From Anaerolineaceae bacterium (GTDB taxonomy: Bacteria; Chloroflexota; Anaerolineae; Aggregatilineales; Phototrophicaceae), in assembly GCA_016124855.1 (NCBI GenBank), contig WGMX01000010.1, forward strand, positions 160,756 to 224,755: 64,000 nucleotides of DNA, read 5' to 3'. How positions within the stretch are numbered: the first letter of the stretch is position 1; each line of letters opens with the position of its first letter. This document shows positions 54,949-63,690 of this stretch, piece by piece. The notes beneath the pieces were generated by a model that had not been told where the DNA came from, did not search any database, and saw only the letters and a program-made list of their open reading frames with translations. Made by a program: the position numbers and the translations under genes.

Positions 54949-56136
54949 TTACGCCTTGACCCGATACCGTTCAATCACAGGCTGCATCCGACGCAAGGCT
55001 TCCTGAAGTTCGTCCATCGATTGCAGCAGCGTAATTCTCAGGTAACCGTCCCATTTATCGCCAAAGCCGGTTCCGGGGAAAATCAACACCCGTCCTTCTT
55101 TAAGCATCAGATAGGAGAGTTCAGTGGCATTGATGCCGGTTGACGAGCTGATCGTCCACAGGAAAAACCCGCCGCGAGGGTCGCTAAAATCCAAACCCAT
55201 GTCGCGCAGTCCGGTCATCATCAGTTGGCGGCGCTCGGTGTAGATGCGTAAAAATTCATTGATCGGTTCTTGCGGGCCATTCAGCGCGGCTAAACCGGCA
55301 TGTTGGGAAATGGTCGCCGCCGGGCCAGTGGTAAAGGTTTTGACCTTGGTCATGGCTTGGATAAAGTCCACCGCAGCCGCCACAAAACCCACTCGGAAAC
55401 CCGTCATGGCATAGGTTTTCGAGAAACCGTTAAGCGTAATCGTCCGTTCTTCCATACCCGGTATCGAGCCAATGCTGAAGTGCTTCCAACCGTCGTAGAG
55501 GAACTTCTCGTAAATCTCGTCGGAGATCACAATCAGGTTGTGTTTGATCGCAATTTCGGCAATCGCCCGCGCCCGTTCTTCAGTAATGATGCCACCTGTG
55601 GGATTGCTCGGAGTTACAATTAGCAAAGCTTTTGTTTTAGGGGTGATGGCCTGTTCTATCGACTCAACCGGCAAATTAAACGCATCATCATGGTCGGTCG
55701 GGATCATAACGATTTTCCCACCCGCCGTTTCAATCGCCTCATCATAGGAGGTGTAACGCGGATCAGGCACAAGCACTTCATCACCGGGGTCAAGCAGCGC
55801 TTGCATAATCAAGAACAAGCCTTCTTGACCGCCAGTGGTCACGATAACATTTTCGGCGCTGACCGACAGCCCATTTTCACGCCGTAATTTTTCGGCAATC
55901 GCGCTGCGGAGTTCGGGCATTCCAGCAACCGGTGTTGGCGCAGTCTGGTTACGTCGAATCGCTTCTTGTGCCGCTAGGATGATGTGCTGTGGTGTATCCA
56001 AGTCAGGATCGCCGCGTCCTAAAGCAATGGTATCTTTTTGTTGGGCGGCCAATTCCATCAAGGCATAGCGCAGTTGGGTTCCGTTGGAGGCTACCGCCCG
56101 AACTGCTTCAGGAATATTCGTATTCAACATGGTCAT
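54949..56136 (-). CDS. PLP-dependent aminotransferase, class I/II
   Basis: The 395-residue enzyme has the fold-type I pattern: IALGRGDPDLDTPQHIILAA, VIVTTGGQEGLFLIMQALLD, VLVPDPRYTSYDEAIETAGG, TPSNPTGGIITEE, LIVISDEIYEKFLYDG and the PLP-lysine motif LNGFSKTYAMTGFRVGF, and a final arginine region (GYLRITLLQSMDELQEAL). It transfers amino groups between an amino acid and a keto acid; the subgroup looks like aspartate/aromatic-type transferases of thermophiles. Its ATG overlaps the stop of the upstream half-size aminotransferase gene (ATGA), so the two are translated together. Confidence 0.94.
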   Translation of the reverse strand: MTMLNTNIPEAVRAVASNGTQLRYALMELAAQQKDTIALGRGDPDLDTPQHIILAAQEAIRRNQTAPTPVAGMPELRSAIAEKLRRENGLSVSAENVIVTTGGQEGLFLIMQALLDPGDEVLVPDPRYTSYDEAIETAGGKIVMIPTDHDDAFNLPVESIEQAITPKTKALLIVTPSNPTGGIITEERARAIAEIAIKHNLIVISDEIYEKFLYDGWKHFSIGSIPGMEERTITLNGFSKTYAMTGFRVGFVAAAVDFIQAMTKVKTFTTGPAATISQHAGLAALNGPQEPINEFLRIYTERRQLMMTGLRDMGLDFSDPRGGFFLWTISSSTGINATELSYLMLKEGRVLIFPGTGFGDKWDGYLRITLLQSMDELQEALRRMQPVIERYRVKA

Positions 56137-56852
56137 GCTTCATCCACCAATCCGAGCGCTGCCCACTGAGAAACATTGGTTGTACATATGGTCATACTTT
56201 GTTTGAAAGCCCGTAACTTGCCCGACTTTTCCGAACCCGCCATCCAGCCGACGCGCCATCCCGGCATCTTGTCGGATAAGCTGCCGAGCGTCACCACCTG
56301 CGCGCTAAGTTTAGGGTTTTGTGCCGGATGGAAATTGTTCTCGCCCGCGCCGCCGCTGATGTCCCAGACAATCCACCATTTATGCTCAGCGGCTTGCTGT
56401 AATAGGGAATCAACCACTTCCCAACTATCTTGCGGGGTTAGATAAATCATGCTCACAGTAGAAGGATCGGTCGCCCGCTGCACAAGGCTGACATTCGCTA
56501 AATGGGCTGCGCCAGCGATGAGTGTGCTGTCACCGGGACATAGAATTTGTGAACCGGGTTTGGTTAACTGCTTAACGGCAACGAAACGTCCCTCTGTCGC
56601 GCCACAGGTAATGGTCACTTCGCCGGGTTGCAGTTCGACGCCGAAATTTTCGCCCACATATTCGGTCACCCATGTGCGTAAGCCGACGATACCGGGGCGG
56701 TCAGTATAGTGGGTTTCACCGTTGTCGAGTGCTTGTACAGCCGCCTCGATAATTGCAGGGTCAGCCGACGAATTCTCGTTGCGCGCTGGCATAGCGGGCA
56801 AGTCCGCAATGCGGCTTGCCAGAGGGCGTGATAATTTTTGGGGTACAGTCAC
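56133..56852 (-). CDS. Half-size aminotransferase-like protein
   Basis: The 239-residue protein resembles the N-terminal and PLP-binding parts of a class I aminotransferase: DNGETHYTDRPGIVGLRTWV, VTITCGATEGRFVAVKQLTK, ILCPGDSTLIAGAAHLANVS, then IVWDISGG, and SLSDKMPGWRVGWMAG, where the Lys of SDK aligns with the PLP lysine. The domain that would follow (about 130 residues) is missing, as is the usual N-x-TG PSNPTG block (TPQDSWEVVD here). It ends in an ATGA overlap with a full-length aminotransferase. It may be a heteromeric partner or a degrading paralogue. Start ATG 56852. Confidence 0.75.
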   Translation of the reverse strand: MTVPQKLSRPLASRIADLPAMPARNENSSADPAIIEAAVQALDNGETHYTDRPGIVGLRTWVTEYVGENFGVELQPGEVTITCGATEGRFVAVKQLTKPGSQILCPGDSTLIAGAAHLANVSLVQRATDPSTVSMIYLTPQDSWEVVDSLLQQAAEHKWWIVWDISGGAGENNFHPAQNPKLSAQVVTLGSLSDKMPGWRVGWMAGSEKSGKLRAFKQSMTICTTNVSQWAALGLVDEA

Positions 56853-56999
56853 GGTTTATACTCTTTCTCGCATTTCTCGCGCTGCCACTCATGCATCGTG
56901 TTCAATTTCAAGATGGATTTGTTGATTATCACATGGCTCCATAACCTAAAATCCTTGTATAATGCGGAGACGAACAAAAGTCGGTCGCTAGCAAGTTCG

Positions 57000-57056
57000 T
57001 TGACACCCATTTATGAGTGTCGTATACTGTATTTCGGTCGATTGTCGACAATCGAC
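57000..57056 (+). promoter_or_regulatory. GntR-gene promoter and operator
   Basis: TTGACA (57000-57005) and TATACT (57023-57028) with a 17-base spacer are followed eight bases later by the perfect 20-bp palindrome GTCGATTGTCGACAATCGAC (57037-57056), just downstream of the expected transcript start. The same palindrome recurs at 57993-58012. Confidence 0.88.
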
Positions 57057-57111
57057 GAGAATGCATGATTATAAGTTTGACCTTTATTGTTGTCAAGAAA
57101 TCTGGTGCTTC

Positions 57112-57792
57112 ATGGCACTTCTATCGCCTATTGCCAATAAATCACTGCGTGCCCATGTCTTAGATGTTTTGCGGGATGCTATCCTCAATGGTGAATTGAA
57201 ACCCGGACACATCCTAATCGAAAGTGACCTCGCCACTCAATTGGGTGTTAGTCGGGCGCCGCTGCGGGAAGCTATCCAGATTTTGAATACCGAAGGCTTG
57301 CTCGAAACGATTCCCTACAAGGGAACGACTGTTAAGCACCTCGAAAAGAAAGATATTGAAGAGCTTTACAGCCTACGCAGCGTACTCGAATCCTTCGCCA
57401 TCCAACTAATCATTGAGCAAAATAATCCCGAACATGTGCAGCACTTGCGCCAGCATTTTGCTGCCATGTTGGAAGCCGCCAAAGCCAATGACCTAAAACT
57501 CCTCAACCAGATTGACCGTGATTTTCACGACACGTTGATCGAGTCAAGCAATCACAGCCTGCTCATGTCAATATGGGTGGTGGTTGCTATGCGTGTGCGT
57601 CAGGTGATGGCGCTCCGTAATAAACGCTTTACCGACATTACCGAAATTGCCTACAACCATCTAGCGATTATTGAAGCCATTGAAGCCTGCGACCAAGGGA
57701 AGGCCGTGTCCCTAATCACCGATCATGTGGCTTCAGTAGGCGATTTGATTGCAGAAGATTGGGACAATAATCAGCATAAAAGCGGCGATTAG
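57112..57792 (+). CDS. GntR-family (FadR/FCD subgroup) transcriptional regulator
   Basis: The 226-residue protein has an N-terminal winged helix-turn-helix (LRAHVLDVLRDAILNGELKP, ESDLATQLGVSRAPLREAIQ, ILNTEGLLETIPYKGTTV) and a C-terminal FCD all-helical ligand domain (ELYSLRSVLESFAIQLIIEQ, DRDFHDTLIESSNHSLLMSI, YNHLAIIEAIEACDQ) with the D, H, H, H positions for a metal. ATG 57112 gives the normal length; the extension to 57013 runs through the operator and is rejected. It is flanked by the operator upstream and an identical site before the next operon, so it should repress itself and that operon until a small carboxylate effector binds (family inference). Confidence 0.94.
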   Translation: MALLSPIANKSLRAHVLDVLRDAILNGELKPGHILIESDLATQLGVSRAPLREAIQILNTEGLLETIPYKGTTVKHLEKKDIEELYSLRSVLESFAIQLIIEQNNPEHVQHLRQHFAAMLEAAKANDLKLLNQIDRDFHDTLIESSNHSLLMSIWVVVAMRVRQVMALRNKRFTDITEIAYNHLAIIEAIEACDQGKAVSLITDHVASVGDLIAEDWDNNQHKSGD

Positions 57793-57953
57793 CTTTTTGC
57801 TAGTAGTTCTCGTTGATTTCAGCATAACCCTCAAAGTTCGATTTAATTACTAAGCCGTTCCACGATTGGAAGATGCGAACTATCTATTTTTACCGGTCAT
57901 ATCTGTAAAACTTTCTCTCCTCGACTGAAATCCCGCCTTCTAAAACAAATTTC
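57793..57953. other. Spacer between the GntR gene and the next promoter
   Basis: No gene or clear terminator is seen. The following operon has its own promoter at 57954. Confidence 0.4.
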
Positions 57954-58012
57954 TTGACAGGTTTCCAAATGCAAAATATAATCCGCCAAACGGTCGATTG
58001 TCGACAATCGAC
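57954..58012 (+). promoter_or_regulatory. Promoter and GntR operator of the VOC/Ldh/ABC operon
   Basis: TTGACA (57954-57959) and TATAAT (57977-57982), 17 bases apart, are followed ten bases later by the palindrome GTCGATTGTCGACAATCGAC (57993-58012), identical to that before the GntR gene. The leader then runs about 130 bases to the VOC gene; nothing else is recognised in it. Confidence 0.9.
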
Positions 58013-58143
58013 TGTTGAAACAAAATTACACAAAAGACTAAACCACCAACTCAAAAAATATCTAGTTGTTCTTCTCGCCTTTTATAAGGTCAATCAGCCG
58101 AAAATTAAATCTTGTGTCTTAGTCCAATATGAGGATTGCAGAG

Positions 58144-58605
58144 ATGGCGAGTTCAATCAAGCACATGGCATTTGCAGTTAAAGATGTGGATAAAACACTC
58201 AAACAATATCAGGATTTAATCGGCGTGGGTTTAGATGCGCGGATCATTGATGCGCCCAAAGCACAAATTCGGGTCGCCATTTTCAATGTGGGTGATGTGG
58301 AATACCAATTAAACCAATCAACCGATGAAAACGGTCGTTTTAGCACTTGGATTAAGCAGCGCGGTTATGAAGGTTTACACCACATTTGCTACACCGTAGA
58401 TGACATCGATAAAGCGCTGAGTGATGCACAGGCCAAAGGCGCAACCCTCAAAGAATGCAGTTCGTGCAAGGTCAAGGGCAGCCATCCACATCCCGAAGGG
58501 TTTGTTGCCTTCTTGGATCAAGAAGCTGGCGGCATCGAAATTGAAATGATGCAGGTCTATACCCCTGCCCAACTTGAAGAATACAAGGCAATCAAAGGAA
58601 TATAG
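58144..58605 (+). CDS. VOC-family protein (methylmalonyl-CoA epimerase-like)
   Basis: The 153-residue protein has two beta-alpha-beta-beta-beta modules of the vicinal oxygen chelate fold: SIKHMAFAVKDVDKTLKQYQ with metal His, RVAIFNVGDVEYQLNQST, then GLHHICYTVDDIDKALSDAQ with the second His, and GIEIEMMQV with the metal Glu. The best fit is methylmalonyl-CoA epimerase, but VOC proteins also include glyoxalases and lyases. ATG 58144 has GAGG upstream; the ATG at 58129 is less likely. It is the first gene under the GntR operator and ends two bases before the dehydrogenase start. Confidence 0.88.
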   Translation: MASSIKHMAFAVKDVDKTLKQYQDLIGVGLDARIIDAPKAQIRVAIFNVGDVEYQLNQSTDENGRFSTWIKQRGYEGLHHICYTVDDIDKALSDAQAKGATLKECSSCKVKGSHPHPEGFVAFLDQEAGGIEIEMMQVYTPAQLEEYKAIKGI

Positions 58606-58607
58606 GC

Positions 58608-59681
58608 ATGACTCTTACCCTGATTAGGGTTCCAGTGGATGAACTAGACGCATTCGTTTATGAGGCGTTCAAGGCGATGGGTATGTCCGATTCGGATGCC
58701 CGCATGTGTGCCAATGGCCTCATGCAAAGTGAACTGCACTGCCATCCGGGACAAGGGCAAGGCGTCGCTGGTTTACTGGGCTATCACCGACGGATTAGCA
58801 ACGGTTGGTATACCCTGAATGCGCCCTTTGAAATCGTGAAAGAGAGTCCGGCGTTGGCATTGGTGGATGCCCACAATGGCCCCGGTTCAGTAGCTAGTCA
58901 ACGTGCCATGCAATTAGCAGTTGATAAAGCCAAGGTCAGTGGCATAGGAACGGTTATCGTTCGTAACAGCACCCATTTTGGGTCATCGGCTGTACATGCC
59001 CGAATTGCTGCCGAACAAGAATGCATCGGTATTGCTATGACCAACGCCGGGCCAGAGATGGCTCCATGGGGTGCAGCCAGCGGCGTGGTTGGCACAAATC
59101 CTTGGGGATTAGCCGCGCCTACGGGTGGTGAATTTCCGGTGGTGCTGGATGTCGCCCTAACCACAGCCGGTAAGGGAATGATGCGCTGGTACGAGCGCAA
59201 AGGCAAGAAGATGCCGCTTGATTGGGCACTCACACCTGAAGGCTATGAAACCGATGATCCGGCGGCAGCGATGGCTGGCGCATTATTGGGCATCGGGCAG
59301 TATAAAGGTTTCGGCCTCGCTATGCTGACCGATGTGTTAACCGGCGTCATCGGTGGCGGTGGATTTGGCCTTGTCCCTTATGCCGACCCGACCAAGTTAG
59401 ACGTTTCGCATACTTTCATTGCGCTTGACATCGCGTGGTTTATGCCTGTCGCGGTTTTTAAACAGCGGATGGATGACTTTATTCACCAAATTAAATCCGC
59501 CAAACTGCGTCCCGGTTTCAGCGAGATTTTGGTTCCCGGAGAAATTGATTATCGCCGCGAGCAGCAGCGCCGCGGCGAGGGAACGCAAATGGATTCAGAA
59601 ATCTTTGACAAACTTCGGGACTTGGCACAAGAACTAAAAATCGATTTCCCGTTCGAACGTGACGTGATCTCCACCGTTTAA
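58608..59681 (+). CDS. Ldh-family oxidoreductase (malate/L-lactate/ureidoglycolate type)
   Basis: The 357-residue protein belongs to the type 2 malate/lactate dehydrogenase family (YlbC/AllD/ComC): FKAMGMSDSDARMCANGLMQ, SELHCHPGQGQGV, NAPFEIVKESPALALVDAHN, GPGSVASQRAMQLAVDKAK, VIVRNSTHFGSSAVHA with the catalytic His, GVVGTNPWGLAAP, then GKGMMRWYERKGKKMPLDWA. It should reduce or oxidise a 2-hydroxy acid using NAD(P). It lies two bases after the VOC gene and before a peptide-type importer, so the operon probably imports and oxidises a hydroxy acid or a related compound. Exact substrate unknown. Confidence 0.93.
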   Translation: MTLTLIRVPVDELDAFVYEAFKAMGMSDSDARMCANGLMQSELHCHPGQGQGVAGLLGYHRRISNGWYTLNAPFEIVKESPALALVDAHNGPGSVASQRAMQLAVDKAKVSGIGTVIVRNSTHFGSSAVHARIAAEQECIGIAMTNAGPEMAPWGAASGVVGTNPWGLAAPTGGEFPVVLDVALTTAGKGMMRWYERKGKKMPLDWALTPEGYETDDPAAAMAGALLGIGQYKGFGLAMLTDVLTGVIGGGGFGLVPYADPTKLDVSHTFIALDIAWFMPVAVFKQRMDDFIHQIKSAKLRPGFSEILVPGEIDYRREQQRRGEGTQMDSEIFDKLRDLAQELKIDFPFERDVISTV

Positions 59682-59886
59682 CTTTTGATTATGTCAGTGA
59701 TGCCCAAGCATTTATCGAAATGCACCGTAATGTAATTCGAAAATTTAGTGATAGTTACCATTATCAGTAATGCAGCCGACATATTATAAGTAATAAGAAG
59801 CTAAAATTCTAAGGAGGCGCTGGCAAAGCAACAAAATGTGTTCTTCTACCTTGAAAATGTAATTAGCTACGGGGAGTTTTCAACAA

Positions 59887-61482
59887 ATGAACAGTAAGGT
59901 TAATTTGCCGGTCAGAGGTTTAGTATTTCTTCTCATTATCCTGTTCACACTACCCTTGGTTGTCGTGAATGCACAGGATAAACCCGACCAAGATACGATT
60001 GTGATTGCAATTGATTCTGATCCCGCGACCCTCGAACCCGCGCAGGTGAGCACACGCGCTGGAGCCAATATTCTGTCGCACGTATTCCTGCAATTGTACG
60101 AAGTCGGACAAGCGGATGGTTCACTCGTGCCGTATCTAGCGAAGGATTCTTCAACCTCCGCCGATGGGCTGGAAACCACCTTCACTCTCAATGAAGGTGT
60201 GATGTGCGAAGACGGCAACGAAATGACGGCTGAAGATGTGGTTTACAGCATTAAACGTGTTGCTGACCCCAAGAACGGATTCAGCGGTAACTCGAACTTT
60301 GATCTGGAAGCCTCCGGTTATGTGGATGTGAGAGCTGACGACAAGTATAAAGTAACAGTGGTCTTCAAAGCGCCACAGGATGACAAACTGCGTCGTGGTT
60401 TGCTCTCGGAAATGTATATGCACTGCAAAGGCGCATACGAAAAGATGAGCCTTGAAGAAGCTTCACAGAATCCGTCAGGCAATGGGCCGTACCGTGTGAT
60501 GGAGTGGGTTAAGGATGACCATGTGACGCTGGAACGTGTGGATAGCTTCCCACTGCGTAAAGGCAACTTTAAGTACATCGTTTGGAAGGTCATTCCTGAA
60601 TCTTCAACCCGCGCGGCTGAGTTGATTGCTGGTAATGTTGATCTGATTAGCAATGTTACCGCCGAACAAATCAAGCCACTCAATGACTCAGGCGTTGCGA
60701 CCGTTCAAATCGTCAACGGAACCAACCGTTTCTATGTCGGCTTCAGCATGGTACCGGGTTTGCCCTTCTCCGATACCCCCGGCGGCAAAGCCATTCTTGA
60801 TCCGAAGGTTCGCGTGGCGCTGCAATATGCGGTTGATCCGCCTGCCATCTGCGAGAACATTCTCGGTGTGGCCTGCGAACGGATGACGGGTATGGTCAAC
60901 AAGCCCAACGACAATCCTGACCTGAAGCCATATCCCTATGATCCAGCTAAAGCGGAAGAACTGCTCGATGCTGCCGGTTATCCAAAAGATTCTGACGGTG
61001 TGCGCTTCGAACTGACCTTACAAGCCCGCAAGCGCTCCGGCCCCGGTGGTTCGGATGTAGCACAGGCTATTGCACAATACCTGTCTGATGTGGGTGTTAA
61101 GACCGAAGTGCAGTTCTTAGAAAATGCCGAGTTCATCAGCCAGATTACCAACCACCAAGCTGGCCCGTTGTTCCTGCTCAGCACGGGCGGCAGCGTGTGG
61201 AGCGCCCAATACGATATGGCTGACTTCCCCGCTCCTAAGGCGACCACCAACTACATTGAGTACAGCAATCCTGAGTACTTCAAGTTGTGGGACAGCCTGC
61301 CATTTGCCAAGTCTGCGGAAGAATCCCGCGCCATCGAATTGAAGATGGAAGAAATCTTCTACAACGATCCTCCGTGGCTGATGCTGTATCAAGGCCCTGA
61401 AGTCTGGGGTGTGAGCAATCGGGTAGACTACCAAGTCCGTCCTGATGGACAAACGATTGTCTACGCGACCAAATTGAAGTAA
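59887..61482 (+). CDS. ABC transporter substrate-binding protein, family 5 (peptide/dipeptide type)
   Basis: The 531-residue protein has a Sec signal (LVFLLIILFTLPLVVVNA, cut before QDKPD) and the family-5 fold: DTIVIAIDSDPATLEPAQVS, FTLNEGVMCEDGNEMTAEDV, VYSIKRVADPKNGFSG, GNGPYRVMEWVKDDHVTLER, PKVRVALQYAVDPPAI, PYPYDPAKAEELLDAAGYP. Length fits. GGGGAG precedes ATG 59887. It is the third binding protein in this window and the second of family 5. Two permeases follow but no ATPase is seen inside the window; they may lie beyond 64000. Confidence 0.93.
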   Translation: MNSKVNLPVRGLVFLLIILFTLPLVVVNAQDKPDQDTIVIAIDSDPATLEPAQVSTRAGANILSHVFLQLYEVGQADGSLVPYLAKDSSTSADGLETTFTLNEGVMCEDGNEMTAEDVVYSIKRVADPKNGFSGNSNFDLEASGYVDVRADDKYKVTVVFKAPQDDKLRRGLLSEMYMHCKGAYEKMSLEEASQNPSGNGPYRVMEWVKDDHVTLERVDSFPLRKGNFKYIVWKVIPESSTRAAELIAGNVDLISNVTAEQIKPLNDSGVATVQIVNGTNRFYVGFSMVPGLPFSDTPGGKAILDPKVRVALQYAVDPPAICENILGVACERMTGMVNKPNDNPDLKPYPYDPAKAEELLDAAGYPKDSDGVRFELTLQARKRSGPGGSDVAQAIAQYLSDVGVKTEVQFLENAEFISQITNHQAGPLFLLSTGGSVWSAQYDMADFPAPKATTNYIEYSNPEYFKLWDSLPFAKSAEESRAIELKMEEIFYNDPPWLMLYQGPEVWGVSNRVDYQVRPDGQTIVYATKLK

Positions 61483-61495
61483 GTTCTGTATGAAA

Positions 61496-61523
61496 AAGGG
61501 TGTGCAATAATATGTACACCCTT
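61496..61523 (+). terminator. Intra-operon hairpin after the family-5 binding protein
   Basis: AAGGGTGT (61496-61503) pairs with ACACCCTT (61516-61523), perfect 8-bp stem with a 12-base loop, between the binding-protein stop and the first permease. There is no T run, so it is likely a partial terminator or stabiliser, as at 20441. Confidence 0.65.
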
Positions 61524-61542
61524 CTAGTGTCGAGAAGAACCC

Positions 61543-62520
61543 ATGTTCAAATATCTGGTGCGGCGGCTCATTCGATCAGGTTTCACTATCTTAGGAGTGA
61601 CCTTTGTTACGTTCATTTCGCTGCACCTCGCCGGCGACCCAACGCTGCTCTACGTCAGCCAGCACGCCAGCGCGACTGAAATCGCAGAAACCAAAGCCAA
61701 ACTCGGTTTCGACCGTCCTATTTTGGAACAATATACCCGTTTTATCAGTGGGATGCTGCGCGGAGATTTAGGCAATTCGTTGGCTGCTCGCTCTCCTGCA
61801 TTACCTTTAGTTTTAGATCGGCTTCCCGCGACCATCGAATTGACGGTTTTTGCCATGATATTGGCGACAGTCATTTCCATACCCATTGGGATTTATGCGG
61901 CTATCCGGCGTGGTACAGCCGCTGATGGCGGCATCATGCTGGTGGCGATTATTGGTCAATCGATGCCCAGTTTTTGGCTAGGGATCATGTTGATTTTATT
62001 CGTTGGCCTCAGTTTGCGTTTACTGCCCATCTCAGGACAAGTGCCCGTCATCAAGCCGATTTTGGAAGGCAACATCGATGAAGCCCTCCACAATATTCCC
62101 GATGCCTTTCTCCATTTGATTATGCCAGCCTTCACCGTGGCTGTTTTTTCAATTTCACGGAATGCCCGTTTAGTCCGTTCAGCGATGCTTGAAGTCCTCA
62201 CACAGGATTACGTCGTCACCGCACGTTCAAAAGGGTTGAGCGAACGGATTATTATCATCCGCCATGCCTTTCGAAATGCGCTGGTTCCAGTCATCACCGT
62301 TCTGGGTTTGGAATTCGGCTTTTTGTTAGGCGGCGTGGTCATCACTGAGACTGTCTTTTCTTGGCCGGGAGTAGGACGCTTACTCTTTAACTCGATTAAC
62401 CAGCGCGATATTCCGGTGGTGTTAGCGGCGGTTTTGCTGTTCGAGTTCCTGTTCATCGGCCTTATTTTCGCGCTTGATATCCTCTACGTCTATCTTGATC
62501 CGCGCATCCGTTTAGATTAA
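61543..62520 (+). CDS. ABC transporter permease (DppB type)
   Basis: A 325-residue permease with N-terminal LVRRLIRSGFTILGVTFVTF, FISLHLAGDPTLLY, the conserved FDRPILEQYTRFISGMLRGD and LGNSLAARSPALPLVLDRLP, and the EAA loop VVTARSKGLSERIIIIRHAF. About six membrane segments. Fourteen bases separate its stop from the next permease start. It serves the family-5 binding protein upstream. Confidence 0.93.
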   Translation: MFKYLVRRLIRSGFTILGVTFVTFISLHLAGDPTLLYVSQHASATEIAETKAKLGFDRPILEQYTRFISGMLRGDLGNSLAARSPALPLVLDRLPATIELTVFAMILATVISIPIGIYAAIRRGTAADGGIMLVAIIGQSMPSFWLGIMLILFVGLSLRLLPISGQVPVIKPILEGNIDEALHNIPDAFLHLIMPAFTVAVFSISRNARLVRSAMLEVLTQDYVVTARSKGLSERIIIIRHAFRNALVPVITVLGLEFGFLLGGVVITETVFSWPGVGRLLFNSINQRDIPVVLAAVLLFEFLFIGLIFALDILYVYLDPRIRLD

Positions 62521-62534
62521 ACCGGCAAAATTCA

Positions 62535-63488
62535 ATGACTTCCTCAACTTCAAATCGTCCGGCTTCGTCTATCGTTACCCTCTCGGAAAATGAGCAGGTT
62601 ACCCCACGATGGTCGCCATGGAAACGTGCGTTTTACAGCATGGTCAAGGGGCGTTGGCCTATACTGGCACTGATCGTTTTGATCCTCATTACTCTGGTTG
62701 CCATCTTTGGGCCGCAGTTCGCCCCGCGTGATCCCAACCGTCAAACGCTGGTTGCCAAGTTTCGAGCACCGCTCCAACCAGATCGTCAGGGTGTAATTCA
62801 ATATGCGTTGGGGACAGATCAACTTGGGCGCGATGTGCTTTCGCGCTTGATTTATGGTGCGCGTATTTCGTTGAGCGTTGGCATTATTGCGGTTGTACTT
62901 GGCGGAACATTTGGCGTGACGTTAGGACTGATTGCCGGTTACTTTGGCGGACGGGTTGATGACTTCATCATGTGGATTGCGGAAATTCAACTGGCCTTTC
63001 CGTTCATCCTGCTGGCGATTATGGTGCTGGTCGTGCTGGGGCCGAGCGTACCTAACCTGATCCTTACATTGGGCATTGGTCAGTGGGAAACCTATGCACT
63101 CATCGCCCGCGCACAGACCAAATCGCAAAAAGAAAAAGAATATATCGAAGCCGCACGGGCAATTGGTGGTCGCCAACTGCACATTATGTTGACCGGAATT
63201 TTGCCCAACATCCTTTCACCGTTGATTGTTATCGCTTCATTCAATGTTGCTGGAGTTATTCTGTCGGAAGCGTCACTGTCGTTCTTGGGGTTGGGTGTAC
63301 CGCCAAGTGTACCGACGTGGGGCGCGATGCTGGCAGACAGCCGGGATTCGCTGATTGGTGGCATATGGTGGCTGGCAGTCCTCCCCGGCTTAGCGATTAT
63401 GGTGACGGTACTCTCACTGAATATTCTAGGTGATTGGGTGCGCGACTTTCTTGATCCGCGTCTGCGTGGCAAAGGCGGCGGACTGTAA
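62535..63488 (+). CDS. ABC transporter permease (DppC type)
   Basis: A 317-residue permease with a long polar N-terminus, the first membrane helix ILALIVLILITLVAIFGPQF, the conserved YALGTDQLGRDVLSRLIYGA, and the EAA loop KEKEYIEAARAIGGRQLHIM. It completes the channel with the preceding DppB-type permease. ATG 62535 starts the frame; no alternative is needed. No terminator was recognised after it before the repeat at 63541. Confidence 0.93.
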   Translation: MTSSTSNRPASSIVTLSENEQVTPRWSPWKRAFYSMVKGRWPILALIVLILITLVAIFGPQFAPRDPNRQTLVAKFRAPLQPDRQGVIQYALGTDQLGRDVLSRLIYGARISLSVGIIAVVLGGTFGVTLGLIAGYFGGRVDDFIMWIAEIQLAFPFILLAIMVLVVLGPSVPNLILTLGIGQWETYALIARAQTKSQKEKEYIEAARAIGGRQLHIMLTGILPNILSPLIVIASFNVAGVILSEASLSFLGLGVPPSVPTWGAMLADSRDSLIGGIWWLAVLPGLAIMVTVLSLNILGDWVRDFLDPRLRGKGGGL

Positions 63489-63534
63489 ACGTGCGAATGA
63501 TGCAATTGATTCGCAAATTTCGCAGAATTTGCAT

Positions 63535-63690
63535 ATTTCCCGCTGAATCGTCCGGCGGGACGCTCGGCTAAGGCCGCTGAAATGACATTTTGGGATCGGC
63601 GGGATGCTCCCTTGATGGCGCTGAATTGACACTTTTGCGGCGGATTGCTCGGCTAAGGCCACCGCTGTGCAATTTGTGCATTGCCGCTGC
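63535..63690. repeat. Dispersed intergenic repeat (GCTCGGCTAAGGCC/GCTGAAATGACA type)
   Basis: Contains GCTCGGCTAAGGCC twice and CGCTGAAATGACA, GGCGCTGAATTGACA; related to 40378-40500 in the same orientation. It is followed at 63712-63745 by a weaker CACAAAGA-type segment (TAAAGACACTGAGAAATACC). Confidence 0.65.

Noticed and set aside
54565..54959. Overlapping plus-strand frames of about 110 codons
   Set aside because: Low-complexity composition, two frames open at once, no ribosome binding site and no family motif; they lie in a repeat-rich region.
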